From an uncultured bacterium (GTDB lineage: Bacteria > Cloacimonadota > Cloacimonadia > Cloacimonadales > Cloacimonadaceae), in NCBI GenBank assembly GCA_938009275.1, contig CALLHY010000011.1, positions 70,286 to 134,285 on the forward strand: a stretch of 64,000 bases of DNA, given 5' to 3'. The notes under the pieces are model-generated. The model saw only the letters and a list, made by a program, of their open reading frames with translations. It did not search any database and had not been told where the DNA came from. Both the position numbers and the translations under genes were made by a program. Shown here in pieces: positions 18,688-27,955 of this stretch; the stretch's first letter is position 1, and every line of letters starts with the position of its first letter.

Positions 18688-19632
18688 TCAGGACTTATTC
18701 TGCTTAAGCATAAACATTAATTGCTCGGTAGTTCTAAAATGAAGCTTGGCAACTTCACCCAATCTATCTGTTCCATAGCGTTTTATATAATCCATCCCCA
18801 CTGATTTAACCACAGAGGTGGCACCATTGGGAAAATTGATATTATAAAACCTTCGCATGGAGGCAAATGCCTCTATCAGTTGGTAACGTGCAATAATGGA
18901 AGCCGCTGCTACTGCGGGATCTGCTTCGGCACCTGTTCTCTCTATACAGGGAATGGGATACTTTTTTGCTGTCAGCAAACGCATTACTTTCTGGGTTGGG
19001 CTAAAACGATCTACCAGGATTCCCTGAGCACCGCTGCTTTTACTGCCAAGTTCCATGATGTTCGTAGCGTGAAGCCAGGCAAGCAGATCATTGAGGTTCT
19101 TATTTTGACTTCGAAATGACGTGATTAGCGCATTATATTTACCCGGCTTGAGTGCGATGCAGGAAATGCAATTTGGGTAGCTGCTATATAGCAATTTGGC
19201 GGTTTTTGATATTTGGCCGTCTTTTAGCCTCTTGCTGTCGGTAACACCCAGGGTAGTAAAGTGCTTTTCCATGGATTTGTTGTAATGGAAGGCGCAGGTA
19301 ATAAGTGGACCGAAATAGTCACCTTTGCCAACTTCATCACTTCCGATCCAACTATCCCATTCATGAAAACCGGGATCATATACATGTGGCAGTATGTTTC
19401 TGCTTAATAGTGCCTGTAGCAGGTTCTTTAGGGGATTAGCGTCTTTTGCCCCAATTACTGTACTAATACCATTCTTTTGTGAATAATATACATTTAAGGA
19501 GGCCGTATCACTTATCTTGTTTAGCTTAAGCTGAACCCCATAGGCTATATCCCGTTGGCTACTACAGCTTATTCCGTTTGCGGATAATAGTGGGTAAAGT
19601 TGGGCGAGATAGCTTTCTATTTCTTTATGCAT
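18688..19632 (-). CDS. rnhC: Ribonuclease HIII
   Basis: 314 residues. RNase HIII removes RNA from RNA-DNA hybrids. The type 2 catalytic motif appears as 'GSDEVGKGDYFGPL', with further acidic and basic residues in 'TDSKRLKDGQI' and 'EADPAVAAASIIAR'. The N-terminal TBP-like domain of about 90 residues before the catalytic motif distinguishes HIII from HII. The ATG ending at 19632 is chosen: AAGG lies just upstream, and it overlaps the end of folC by only 8 nt, instead of 62 nt for the longer frame. Confidence 0.88.
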   Translation of the reverse strand: MHKEIESYLAQLYPLLSANGISCSSQRDIAYGVQLKLNKISDTASLNVYYSQKNGISTVIGAKDANPLKNLLQALLSRNILPHVYDPGFHEWDSWIGSDEVGKGDYFGPLITCAFHYNKSMEKHFTTLGVTDSKRLKDGQISKTAKLLYSSYPNCISCIALKPGKYNALITSFRSQNKNLNDLLAWLHATNIMELGSKSSGAQGILVDRFSPTQKVMRLLTAKKYPIPCIERTGAEADPAVAAASIIARYQLIEAFASMRRFYNINFPNGATSVVKSVGMDYIKRYGTDRLGEVAKLHFRTTEQLMFMLKQNKS

Positions 19633-20905
19633 TTGCCTTAAATGCCTGAAGAATCTCTCCAACCGTGTAGAGCGAACCTCCGCCAATAATCACGTCTTCT
19701 ATTCCGCAATTGGTGAGTGCCATCTTTAGTGCTTCTGCGACTGATGTGGCAGTTTCATACTTCACATTATACTTCGCAACTGCGTTAACCTGGGCATCAA
19801 CTGAGGCGGCACGTTCAGACTGGTTTTTGGCAATATACACAATTTCTGCCTTGGAGCAGAAGAGATGGATCATTTCACTATAATCCTTATCTGCCAGGAT
19901 TGAGATGATAAACTTTAGCTTTCTATTCGGGAAAACTTTGTTCAGGGTATTTACTAAGGCTTTAACGCCGTGCACATTATGAGCACCATCGATGATCAGC
20001 GTAGGCGATGTGGATAGAACCTGCATTCTACCTTGCCAGTTTATGTTAGCTACAGCATTTCTTATTGCATCTTCCGATGGAACAAAGCCTTTGCTGATAG
20101 CGTAGAGCAGGAAAGCAGTAATTGCAGTGCCGATATTCACCGCCTGATGTTCGCCAATCAGGTTTGCCTTTAGGTTTCGATATTCATACTTGCCGAACTT
20201 GTAGCTGAAGTTCAATCCGTTGACCTGACAATCGGCAATATCGGTAATCCATTCTCTGCCGTAGCGATACACTGGAGATTTTCTCTCTTTGGCTATGGCT
20301 TCGATGATGGCAGCGGGAGATTCTTCTATATCACCCATTACCAGAGGAATCCCGGGTTTAATGATCCCTGCTTTTTCCGCTGCAATAATCTCGAGGGTTC
20401 CTCCCAGTGTCTTAATGTGATCCAGACCGATGTTGGTGATTACTGATACATTGGGAGTAAAAAGGTTAGTAGCATCAAGCCTTCCACCCAGACCTACTTC
20501 CATTACGGCAGTATGAATTCTTGCCTGGGCAAACAGCGCAAATGCTATGGCAGTAGTTATTTCAAAGAAGGAGGCATCCCACTTTTCAAACAAATCTTCG
20601 TGGGCGTTAAAAGCGTCTAATATGGTCTCAAAAGGCAGTTCCTCACCATTTATTCTAAACCGCTCTGTGTAGTTTATCAAATGGGGAGAGGTATTCAGGG
20701 CGGTGCTATGATCATGGGCAAGGCTGATAGCTTCCAGGCTTGCACAAACGCTGCCCTTACCATTGGTTCCTGCTACATGGAATCCGCAAAGTTCATCCTG
20801 GGGATTGCCAAGGTCTGACATTAAACCAGTCATCCGCGAAAGTTCTAGCTTAACGTTACCGGAGTACTTCTTATAGATATGTTCCAAAAATTCTTTATAC
20901 TGCAT
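19625..20905 (-). CDS. folC: Bifunctional folylpolyglutamate synthase/dihydrofolate synthase
   Basis: 426 residues. Mur-ligase-type ATP-dependent enzyme that adds glutamate to dihydropteroate or folates. The P-loop 'GTNGKGSVCASLEAI' (about 47-61), 'GLGGRLDATNLF', 'IGLDHIKTLGGTLEIIAAEKAGI' region and the C-terminal 'IDGAHNVHG' are all characteristic. It heads a two-gene unit with rnhC, whose start overlaps its stop. A terminator at 20952-20998 separates it from the gene upstream, so it needs its own promoter in the short gap. Confidence 0.9.
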   Translation of the reverse strand: MQYKEFLEHIYKKYSGNVKLELSRMTGLMSDLGNPQDELCGFHVAGTNGKGSVCASLEAISLAHDHSTALNTSPHLINYTERFRINGEELPFETILDAFNAHEDLFEKWDASFFEITTAIAFALFAQARIHTAVMEVGLGGRLDATNLFTPNVSVITNIGLDHIKTLGGTLEIIAAEKAGIIKPGIPLVMGDIEESPAAIIEAIAKERKSPVYRYGREWITDIADCQVNGLNFSYKFGKYEYRNLKANLIGEHQAVNIGTAITAFLLYAISKGFVPSEDAIRNAVANINWQGRMQVLSTSPTLIIDGAHNVHGVKALVNTLNKVFPNRKLKFIISILADKDYSEMIHLFCSKAEIVYIAKNQSERAASVDAQVNAVAKYNVKYETATSVAEALKMALTNCGIEDVIIGGGSLYTVGEILQAFKANA

Positions 20906-20951
20906 TTCCGCTTCCTATAATGTTAATGTCTATTAATCAGCTTGGGGATAC

Positions 20952-20998
20952 AAAAAAAGTCCAGATAACACCTTGCTCAGCAGATGCTATCTGAACTT
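20952..20998 (-). terminator. Intrinsic terminator after the pilin-like gene
   Basis: On the minus strand AAGTTCAGATA pairs with TATCTGGACTT (11 bp, one G-T) around a 20-nt loop, followed at once by a T-run. It lies about 20 nt past the stop at 21018. Confidence 0.85.
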
Positions 20999-21017
20999 AA
21001 TGTCACAAAGTAAGTTA

Positions 21018-21677
21018 TTAATCTGCCACAGTGGGCTCAGTAAAGCCAAACTTATCTGGAAATAGAATAGCACGCAGGGCAGTGCTGTTTTCTTTGCGCT
21101 TCTGGAAGGCGTTTGGATCGGTTTTCCATATTTCAATGTATTTCTTTAGCATTTCATCTTTACGAATGCCATTGGATCCTGTTTCTTTGTCTATGTAGTC
21201 CATATCTTCTATCATATAGTTCTGCAGTTGGGTAGGATCCATATTTTCGTAAAATGTTTTGGGTAAGAGATGCTTGTGATACTTGCTAAGATTGGGGCAG
21301 AGGATTATCACTCCATAATTATGTTTCACTTCCGTACCAATCTGCTCGGCTACGTATTTGCCAAATACGATGTATTCGCTCTTTTGGCGGGAGGTTTCCG
21401 GGCAGTATGTCATGCTCTGCAAATACTTATTTTTGGGGTCTTGAGCTTTTGGTGTTTTGGTAAGCAGGCTAAGATCACCATTAAAATCGGTATTGGTGTC
21501 CCTCATATAATCAGTGGTAGCCACCCATATTTGTTTCATGTTGTTTATACAATCTTCCACATTCTTTTCTTTATCGAGATTGTAGAAATTAGGCACTGCC
21601 AAGATGAATACCAAGGCAACGAAAAGGATGATACTGAGCACAGTATAAACCGAGATTCCGCTTTGGTTACGCAGCAT
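21018..21677 (-). CDS. Pilin/pseudopilin-like membrane-anchored protein lacking Glu5
   Basis: 219 residues. The N-terminus has a short basic leader ending in Gly ('MLRNQSG'), then a continuous hydrophobic helix 'SVYTVLSIILFVALVFILAV' and 'PNFYNLDKEKNVEDCINNM', a layout matching type IV pilins and type II pseudopilins ('xxAIPNF...C.NN.KQI'). The mature residue 5, normally Glu, is Thr here, which suggests a minor or tip pseudopilin or a drifted relative. The C-terminal 170 residues match nothing I recognise. AGGAG precedes the ATG by 6 nt. The neighbouring gene upstream is a lytic transglycosylase, which would suit an envelope-spanning assembly. Confidence 0.6.
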   Translation of the reverse strand: MLRNQSGISVYTVLSIILFVALVFILAVPNFYNLDKEKNVEDCINNMKQIWVATTDYMRDTNTDFNGDLSLLTKTPKAQDPKNKYLQSMTYCPETSRQKSEYIVFGKYVAEQIGTEVKHNYGVIILCPNLSKYHKHLLPKTFYENMDPTQLQNYMIEDMDYIDKETGSNGIRKDEMLKKYIEIWKTDPNAFQKRKENSTALRAILFPDKFGFTEPTVAD

Positions 21678-21730
21678 AAGTTACTCCTGAAAGAAATTCT
21701 GCTTTAATGAAATTGGGAGTGGGTTTCCCG

Positions 21731-22255
21731 TCAAGCCTTATTTTTTGCGGGCAGGATTTTGTTGATATAGTTATAGGTTTCCGGGATGTCGCGAAATCGC
21801 TTCCGATAGTCTTTTGAGGGCTCAATATCGGTGCCTGACATCCGGTTTGACACATTTGTCTCGCCCCAGTTGTACGCGGCTAAAACTAAGCTCCAATTGC
21901 CATTGTAGCGATTTAGTAAATATTTCAGGTATTTGGCCGACATCTTGAGATTATAGACTGGCACAAACAGCAATCCCCGCTTATGTTCACTGTGGATGTA
22001 ATAGGCCGTGCTTTCTTTTATCTGACCCAATCCAATAGCTTGCATGGGTGAAATGGCAAAGCTCCGAAACGAGCTTTCGGTTTTAATCAATCGATAAAAT
22101 ACAACTGGGTCTATCCCTTGATAAATGGCTACACCAATGGTCATTACTCTTATCGAAACAGGATTGTAAAGCAAGATAACGCAAATAAGCAACGCCAGAA
22201 TAATCATGGAGATTACGCCGGCGCTGTTAAGTTTCCTTTTTTTCTTGAATTTCAC
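21731..22255 (-). CDS. Membrane-anchored lytic transglycosylase (SLT domain)
   Basis: 174 residues: basic N-terminus, one membrane helix ('GVISMIILALLICVILLY', about 13-30), then an SLT domain. The catalytic Glu is in 'LIKTESSFRSFAISP', followed by 'AIGLGQIKESTA' and 'LVLAAYNWGETNV', the standard order of family 1 transglycosylases. It cleaves peptidoglycan glycan strands in the periplasm. The GTG start ending at 22255 has no obvious ribosome site, so the exact start is uncertain. It lies 19 nt after the rubrerythrin-like gene and probably shares its message. Confidence 0.85.
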   Translation of the reverse strand: MKFKKKRKLNSAGVISMIILALLICVILLYNPVSIRVMTIGVAIYQGIDPVVFYRLIKTESSFRSFAISPMQAIGLGQIKESTAYYIHSEHKRGLLFVPVYNLKMSAKYLKYLLNRYNGNWSLVLAAYNWGETNVSNRMSGTDIEPSKDYRKRFRDIPETYNYINKILPAKNKA

Positions 22256-22274
22256 TGATTATGGCACTAACAGA

Positions 22275-22760
22275 TTAGCCCAACTTTTTCTTAAAGTCGT
22301 TTAGCTTAAGAACATGGGATACTTCTTCGTTAATAATCTGTCGCAGCACTTGCTTGGTTTTGGGATTTGTTGCATAGTCTGCAATGGCATGGAAATAGAG
22401 GAGAGTATCTTTTTCAAAGGTGATGGCATTATCTACCACGCCATAAATATCTTTTGCATTTGCAGCCAGTTGTATGGCCGAATTTTCGTTGTTAAATATG
22501 CGACCGTCAACTATGGTTTTCAGGTATTCGGAAACCAGTTCCCAATCGGTGGATAGCTCTAGAATATCTTTATCCATTTCGTCACGAAGGCCAAGGAAGG
22601 TCTTCTCGTGATTCAATTCCTGATCGCGCAAGAATTGAATGAACTGAACAGCATCGGGGCTTAGGTCTTTCCGCTTGGATGCTTCATGATAAAATGCGAA
22701 ACCATTCTTCTCGATTTGAACTGCCATTTCGATTACTTCATTAACTGAGTAAACTGCCAT
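22275..22760 (-). CDS. Rubrerythrin-like ferritin-fold diiron protein
   Basis: 161 residues forming a four-helix diiron domain. Ligand motifs are visible in order: 'QIEKNGFAFYHEA' (Glu), 'RDQELNHEKTF' (ExxH), 'TFEKDTLLYFHAI' (Glu), and 'INEEVSHVLKL' (ExxH). There is no C-terminal rubredoxin domain, so it is an erythrin- or ferritin-like form. Such proteins usually act in peroxide reduction or iron handling in anaerobes. A strong GGGAGG site precedes the ATG. Confidence 0.82.
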   Translation of the reverse strand: MAVYSVNEVIEMAVQIEKNGFAFYHEASKRKDLSPDAVQFIQFLRDQELNHEKTFLGLRDEMDKDILELSTDWELVSEYLKTIVDGRIFNNENSAIQLAANAKDIYGVVDNAITFEKDTLLYFHAIADYATNPKTKQVLRQIINEEVSHVLKLNDFKKKLG

Positions 22761-22797
22761 TTTTCCTCCCGGTTAAGTAATATAGCTTTGATATGCA

Positions 22798-22826
22798 TAA
22801 TTTATCTGGTATGCTGAATAAGTCAA
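22798..22826 (-). promoter_or_regulatory. Candidate sigma-70-type promoter of the rubrerythrin-like gene
   Basis: On the minus strand TTGACT (22826-22821), preceded by C, is followed after 17 nt by AAATTA (22803-22798). The gene starts 38 nt further on. The -35 word CTTGAC recurs ahead of several genes in the window. Confidence 0.4.
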
Positions 22827-23034
22827 GCTAAATCCTAAACTACATGCAAATGACCACCCATAGGTGTAACTGATTGATTGACTAAGATACTATTTGCCGA
22901 TTAATTGCTATTGCTTATAATTTAGTTAAGCCCGCGTTCTGTCCCGGCGATGGGTTGTGAACTGATTGAAATGTGTGTGAGTTATAGTAACACAAACACT
23001 AAAAGTCCTTTAACCCTAAGGTGGAGAAAGCGCA

Positions 23035-25560
23035 ATGATATTAGCGGACAATCCCAGCTTGGATGATGCTATTGAGTTGGTTAGCAGCTTCTTTTCATTA
23101 TCACTGGAAATGCTTTGCATCTCAAGCTTCGATGGAAGGTTCTTGAGGTTAAACGCAGAATGGGAAAAAACTCTTGGCTACTCTCTGAACGAGCTGGAAG
23201 GGTGTGAATACATTACTCTGGTTCACCCCGAGGATGTTGAGGGCACTACAAAGGCGTTGCAAGACCTGGAGAAAGGGCAGCCAGTTCTAAACTTCACCAA
23301 CAGATATCGTTGCAAAGACGGTTCATATAAGCGGATTGAATGGCGTGCCGTAAAAAACGATTCCTATGTATTCTCCGCAGCCCGGGATGTAACAGACAAG
23401 ATTATCAGAGAACAAGCACTCTGTGAAAGTGAAGCACTTAGCAGAACCAAGCTGAAAGCTCTTTTAGACCCTAATACTGATATGGACAGGCTATCTCTTG
23501 CCGAAATGGTGGATGTGGAAGCCCTTACCTCCATTGCCAGAGATTTTTATGCGCTGGTTAAAATCCCTTGCGGTATTCTTGATGTTGAAGGCAATGTAGT
23601 GGTTGCAATTGGCTGGCAGGATATCTGCACAAAGTATCACCGACTGCATCCCGATACCTTGAAAAATTGCCTGGAAAGTGATACCATGCTTTCTTCTAAC
23701 GTAGCCCCAGGCACTTATCGCGCTTATCGTTGTAAAAACAACCTATGGGATTTGGTTACGCCAATCATGGTTGGCGATAAGCATGTGGGCAACATATTCT
23801 TAGGTCAGTTTATGTACGATGATGAGGAGCCGGATGATAACTTTTTTAGAATGCAAGCCAGTCAATACGGGTTTAACGAAGAGGAATACTTAAAAGCCCT
23901 TCACAGGGTGCCACGTTGCAGCAGAGAAAAAGTGGATGCCGCCATGGCATTCTACGGCAAGCTTGCTGGCTTGCTTTCCAATCTCAGTTTCAGTACCATG
24001 AAACTTGCCAAAGCACTTAACGATAAAGAGCAAGCCGACACGAAATACCAAACTCTATTCAATGAAATGCTGGATGGTTTCGCCCTGCATGAGGTGATCT
24101 GTAACGACTCTGGAGAGCCGATAGATTACCGCTTTCTGGCCGTTAATCCTGCCTTTGAACGCATTACGGGGCTTAAAAAAAGTGATATAGCTGGTAAAAG
24201 GATTCTGGAGGTGTTACCACAAGTAGAACAACATTGGATTAGCACATACGGAAGGGTAGCCATAACCGGTGAACCAGCATACTTCGAGAATTACTCAGTT
24301 TCATTGGATAAGTACTTTGAAGTAACTGCCTACCGCCCTGCTCCCAACCAATTTGCCTGTCTATTTGTGGATGTAACCGCCCGAAAGCACGCCGAAGCAG
24401 AGCGTGAAAAGCTGCGTGACCAGCTAAGTCAAGCCCAAAAGATTGAATCTGTTGGGCGTCTTGCCGGTGGAGTAGCCCACGATTTTAACAACATGCTGAG
24501 CATAATTCTTGGTCACGCACAGTTTATGGAAGATGACATCGACAGGCAAAGCCCCTTATACGAAAGCCTGAACGAGATTATAAAAGCCGGTAAACGCTCT
24601 GCGGAGCTAACAAGACAACTGCTTGCCTTTGCACGTAAGCAAACTATATCACCTCAGGTATTAGATTTGAATAGCACAATGCAGAACATGATGAAGATGC
24701 TGGACAGGCTTATCGGCGAGGATATTAGCCTAATCTGGCAACCTGGAAGCAATCTGGGTAACATCCTGATCGACCCATCCCAACTTGATCAAATCCTGGC
24801 GAACCTATGCATAAACGCCCGTGATGCCATAGGCAATATCGGACAGGTGATAATAGAAACTTCTGAAGCAGTGTTTAGTGAAGACAACTGCCTCGGCAAG
24901 GATGACCTTATTCCTGGGGAATACGTTGTCCTATCGGTTAGTGACAACGGTTGTGGAATACCCAAAGAAGTGATGCCAAAGCTGTTCGAACCATTCTTTA
25001 CTACCAAAGAAACCGGCAAGGGTACTGGCTTGGGTTTAGCAACTGTGCATGGCATTGTTAAGCAGAACAACGGCTGCATAACCGTATATAGCGAACCAGG
25101 GGTAGGCAGCACTTTCAAGATATATCTCCCCCGCTATAAAGGTTCTTTAAGCATTTCCCGACCTGATGAGCTGGGCACTTCATTATCGCTTGGCAAGGGC
25201 ACGATACTGCTGGTAGAGGACGAAGCCGCCATTATCCGCTTGGTGAAACGTATGATGGAAAAGCTAGGATATACAGTGCTGGAAGCCCTCAGCCCCGGGG
25301 CAGCAATCCGCATTGCCAAAGAGCATATTGGCACAATTGATCTTGTATTAACCGACGTGATAATGCCAGAGATGAACGGTAAAGAGCTAATCTCCCGTAT
25401 CCGTGCCATTTACCCAAGCATAAAGGGCTTATATATGTCTGGATATACTTCAAATGTTATTGCGCATCACAACATCTTGGAGGACGACATGCACTTCATC
25501 TCCAAACCCTTTACCATCAAAGAGCTTTCGTACAAGATAAGCGATGCCATGAAGGGCTAA
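23035..25560 (+). CDS. Hybrid sensor histidine kinase: PAS - PocR - PAS - HisKA - HATPase - REC
   Basis: 841 residues with no membrane segment, so a cytoplasmic sensor. Order: PAS (about 15-130, 'GRFLRLNAEWEKTLGYS'); PocR-type sensory domain (about 155-320, with 'CGILDVEGNVVVAIGWQDIC' and 'VGNIFLGQF'); a second PAS (about 340-450); HisKA with phospho-acceptor His482 in 'AGGVAHDFNNML'; HATPase ('DNGCGIP', 'GTGLGLATVHGIV'); and a receiver with phospho-acceptor Asp774 in 'VLTDVIMPEMNG'. PocR domains bind small hydrophobic ligands in related proteins; the ligand here is unknown. There is no separate output gene adjacent. GGTGGAG precedes the ATG by about 8 nt. Confidence 0.9.
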   Translation: MILADNPSLDDAIELVSSFFSLSLEMLCISSFDGRFLRLNAEWEKTLGYSLNELEGCEYITLVHPEDVEGTTKALQDLEKGQPVLNFTNRYRCKDGSYKRIEWRAVKNDSYVFSAARDVTDKIIREQALCESEALSRTKLKALLDPNTDMDRLSLAEMVDVEALTSIARDFYALVKIPCGILDVEGNVVVAIGWQDICTKYHRLHPDTLKNCLESDTMLSSNVAPGTYRAYRCKNNLWDLVTPIMVGDKHVGNIFLGQFMYDDEEPDDNFFRMQASQYGFNEEEYLKALHRVPRCSREKVDAAMAFYGKLAGLLSNLSFSTMKLAKALNDKEQADTKYQTLFNEMLDGFALHEVICNDSGEPIDYRFLAVNPAFERITGLKKSDIAGKRILEVLPQVEQHWISTYGRVAITGEPAYFENYSVSLDKYFEVTAYRPAPNQFACLFVDVTARKHAEAEREKLRDQLSQAQKIESVGRLAGGVAHDFNNMLSIILGHAQFMEDDIDRQSPLYESLNEIIKAGKRSAELTRQLLAFARKQTISPQVLDLNSTMQNMMKMLDRLIGEDISLIWQPGSNLGNILIDPSQLDQILANLCINARDAIGNIGQVIIETSEAVFSEDNCLGKDDLIPGEYVVLSVSDNGCGIPKEVMPKLFEPFFTTKETGKGTGLGLATVHGIVKQNNGCITVYSEPGVGSTFKIYLPRYKGSLSISRPDELGTSLSLGKGTILLVEDEAAIIRLVKRMMEKLGYTVLEALSPGAAIRIAKEHIGTIDLVLTDVIMPEMNGKELISRIRAIYPSIKGLYMSGYTSNVIAHHNILEDDMHFISKPFTIKELSYKISDAMKG

Positions 25561-25577
25561 TAACCATTACTTACCCA

Positions 25578-26777
25578 TTAGTCCTTATACCTTAGCCACT
25601 TCATCATTTCGCTGAAGTTAGCCGTTTTACCATACATAAGCATGCCTACGCGGAAAATCTTTGCTGCAATGCGCACGAACACATAGATGCTTGCCAATAG
25701 CACCACCGCGCTTAAGCCCACCTCGGTAATCGGGACATTCGAAAATGCGCTTCTGGTTATCATTGCCATTGGGCTGGTTAAGGGAAATATGCAGGCAAAC
25801 TTCGAGATTGTTCCCTCTGGATTCTTTATGATAGGCGTAATGAATAACAAAGACAGCATGGGAATCATCATTATCATGCTTTGGGTGTTTCCTGCGCTCT
25901 GCAGGTCGTCCATAGTAGAGCCAATGCTTACATATATCGTGCTGAATAGCAGATATCCCGCTATGCCGAAGAACAGCATTAAAGGAATATTGGTTTCGGA
26001 CAAAGCCTGCAATAGCGGAAAGTCTAACAAATACACCACCGCTGGAAGGCTAAGGGCAATCCAAAAGGACATCTGAATAACCCCCAACAGCAAATGCCCC
26101 AATATCTTCCCCTGCATCAAATGATGTGGCTTTATGGACGATAATACAATCTCAGCCATCCTATCCCGCCGCTCTTGCAACGCACTCTGCATCAGCATCG
26201 AACCACTGGTAAAGATGAGGAAAAACACCAACACCATAAAGGTTATAGACACCGCCATGGCATTATCCTTTGGGGCAGCAGCCTTCTCCATGGCAATCTG
26301 ATCTATCTGTGCCTCGGCATTCAGAAATGCCAGTTTTGAGGGCTCAATCTGCAAAGAACTCATGCGTTGCAGCTTAAGAATCTGCGTGATGCTTGCTTTA
26401 ACTGCGCCAAATGCGCTTAAGTTACGTTTATTATAATGATACTCCAGTTTCCCGGTTTCATAGAAATCCGGCATTATTATCATGTAACCGGATGCCTTTT
26501 CATTATATACCAGTTCTTCCACTTCCTGTTTGTCTTGCTTAACCTCAAAGATAAATTCATCTTTGGGCAGCATCTGTTGTAGCTGTGGCGCAACTCCCGC
26601 ACCGTCTATCAAATACAGCTTCATAACGCTCGGTTTATCCAGCTTTTCCAGCAGCCGCGGTAAACCGGCAAACAGCACCATTATCAGCGGAGTGATAAGC
26701 AGTGAGATTATGTATTGTTTATTGCGCAGGTTGCGCATCAGTTCCCATCCGGTAATCTTTAGCGTGTCATTTCTCAT
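25578..26777 (-). CDS. ABC-2 type transporter permease (NatB-like)
   Basis: 399 residues: one N-terminal membrane helix after a short basic segment ('YIISLLITPLIMVLFAG'), a soluble domain of about 150 residues, then five or six helices from about residue 175. This is the NatB/DrrB-like exporter layout, with the extracytoplasmic loop between helix 1 and the rest. It overlaps the ATPase gene by 11 nt and forms one exporter with it. Proposed cargo for the family includes sodium ions or drugs; nothing here chooses between them. Confidence 0.82.
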   Translation of the reverse strand: MRNDTLKITGWELMRNLRNKQYIISLLITPLIMVLFAGLPRLLEKLDKPSVMKLYLIDGAGVAPQLQQMLPKDEFIFEVKQDKQEVEELVYNEKASGYMIIMPDFYETGKLEYHYNKRNLSAFGAVKASITQILKLQRMSSLQIEPSKLAFLNAEAQIDQIAMEKAAAPKDNAMAVSITFMVLVFFLIFTSGSMLMQSALQERRDRMAEIVLSSIKPHHLMQGKILGHLLLGVIQMSFWIALSLPAVVYLLDFPLLQALSETNIPLMLFFGIAGYLLFSTIYVSIGSTMDDLQSAGNTQSMIMMIPMLSLLFITPIIKNPEGTISKFACIFPLTSPMAMITRSAFSNVPITEVGLSAVVLLASIYVFVRIAAKIFRVGMLMYGKTANFSEMMKWLRYKD

Positions 26778-27690
26778 CTTCCGCTCCCACAGCTATTTTT
26801 ACAAAAATGTCGTGCAAGGAAGACCGCGAAGCATTTATCTCCTGCACAGCCAAATCTTTGGGCATCGCCGCCAGGAAGCCCGATAAGCCCAATCCATCCT
26901 TCAGGCTAAAGCTTGCCTTGTTATGCGAAAGTGCGCAAAAGCTTTCGATGCAATCCAAACTATTTAGCCTCTCCAGCATATCTGGACTTTGCACTTCCAG
27001 GCTAATCTTATAACTGCCATACTGTTGTTTAATGTCCACAAGGTTGCCAAAAAACACTTCTTTCCCCTTGTGAATAAGGAATATGCGGTCGCATAGCTCT
27101 TCCATAATATTCATCTGATGGCTGGAGAGGATTACGCATGTGCCTTCAGCCGCCATAGTTTTTAGCTCTTGCTTAAACAAATCCTGGCTCACTGGATCCA
27201 AACCGGAAAAGGGTTCGTCCAAGATCACTATTTTCGGCTTGTGTAATACAGCACCAATGAATTGCACTTTCTGCGCCATGCCCTTGGAAAGCTCTTCCAC
27301 TTTGGATTTGGCATAATCCTGCAATCCAAATTTGTTCAGCCACTCCCATGCCCGCTCCTGGGCAATTTGCTTGGGAACATTCTTCAGCCCAGCCAAAAAC
27401 ACCAGGATATTCATCACTCTGGCTTCCTTATACAGCCCCCGCTCTTCAGGCAGGTAGCCAATATGCTGTCTGGGGATGCCATTAGCCTTTGCCCCATCTG
27501 CCAGAAATTCTATTCGCCCTTCATCGGGAGCAGTTATACCCATAATCATTCTGATGGTAGTGGTCTTTCCAGCTCCATTGGGACCCAAAAATCCCAGTAT
27601 CTCTCCCGTATTGGCACTAAAAGAGACATTGTCCACCACTCTCTTCTGGCCATAGCTCTTGCACACCTTGTCCACGCTTAACCCAATCAT
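26767..27690 (-). CDS. ABC transporter ATP-binding protein (NatA-like)
   Basis: 307 residues. Walker A 'GPNGAGKTTTIRMIMG' (about 35-50), signature-like 'ELSKGMAQKVQF', Walker B 'KIVILDEPFSGLDP' and the switch His in 'VILSSHQMN' are all present. The C-terminal 80 residues match the extra domain of NatA-type ATPases. The ATG follows GGAG by 5 nt. It powers the permease encoded just downstream. Confidence 0.88.
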   Translation of the reverse strand: MIGLSVDKVCKSYGQKRVVDNVSFSANTGEILGFLGPNGAGKTTTIRMIMGITAPDEGRIEFLADGAKANGIPRQHIGYLPEERGLYKEARVMNILVFLAGLKNVPKQIAQERAWEWLNKFGLQDYAKSKVEELSKGMAQKVQFIGAVLHKPKIVILDEPFSGLDPVSQDLFKQELKTMAAEGTCVILSSHQMNIMEELCDRIFLIHKGKEVFFGNLVDIKQQYGSYKISLEVQSPDMLERLNSLDCIESFCALSHNKASFSLKDGLGLSGFLAAMPKDLAVQEINASRSSLHDIFVKIAVGAEDEK

Positions 27691-27955
27691 AAGGTCTCCA
27701 TGTATATTTAGTTAATATCGTTCCTGAACGAAGGTACATCTCTTGCTCGTAGAGATAGTATCCTGATACAAGATAAGGTTTCCCCATCTTTTTTCCATTT
27801 TTTTGAAGCCCAAACAACGCGCAAGTTAATTATTCTTTATTTGAACAAATACATGCGATGGGTGCTCTAGTTTGCAGGCACATGCAATTGGATAAAAACT
27901 GGTTTAATAATTGCTTCATTATTCTGCAATTGAATCACTAAACCAAAGGAATTGT

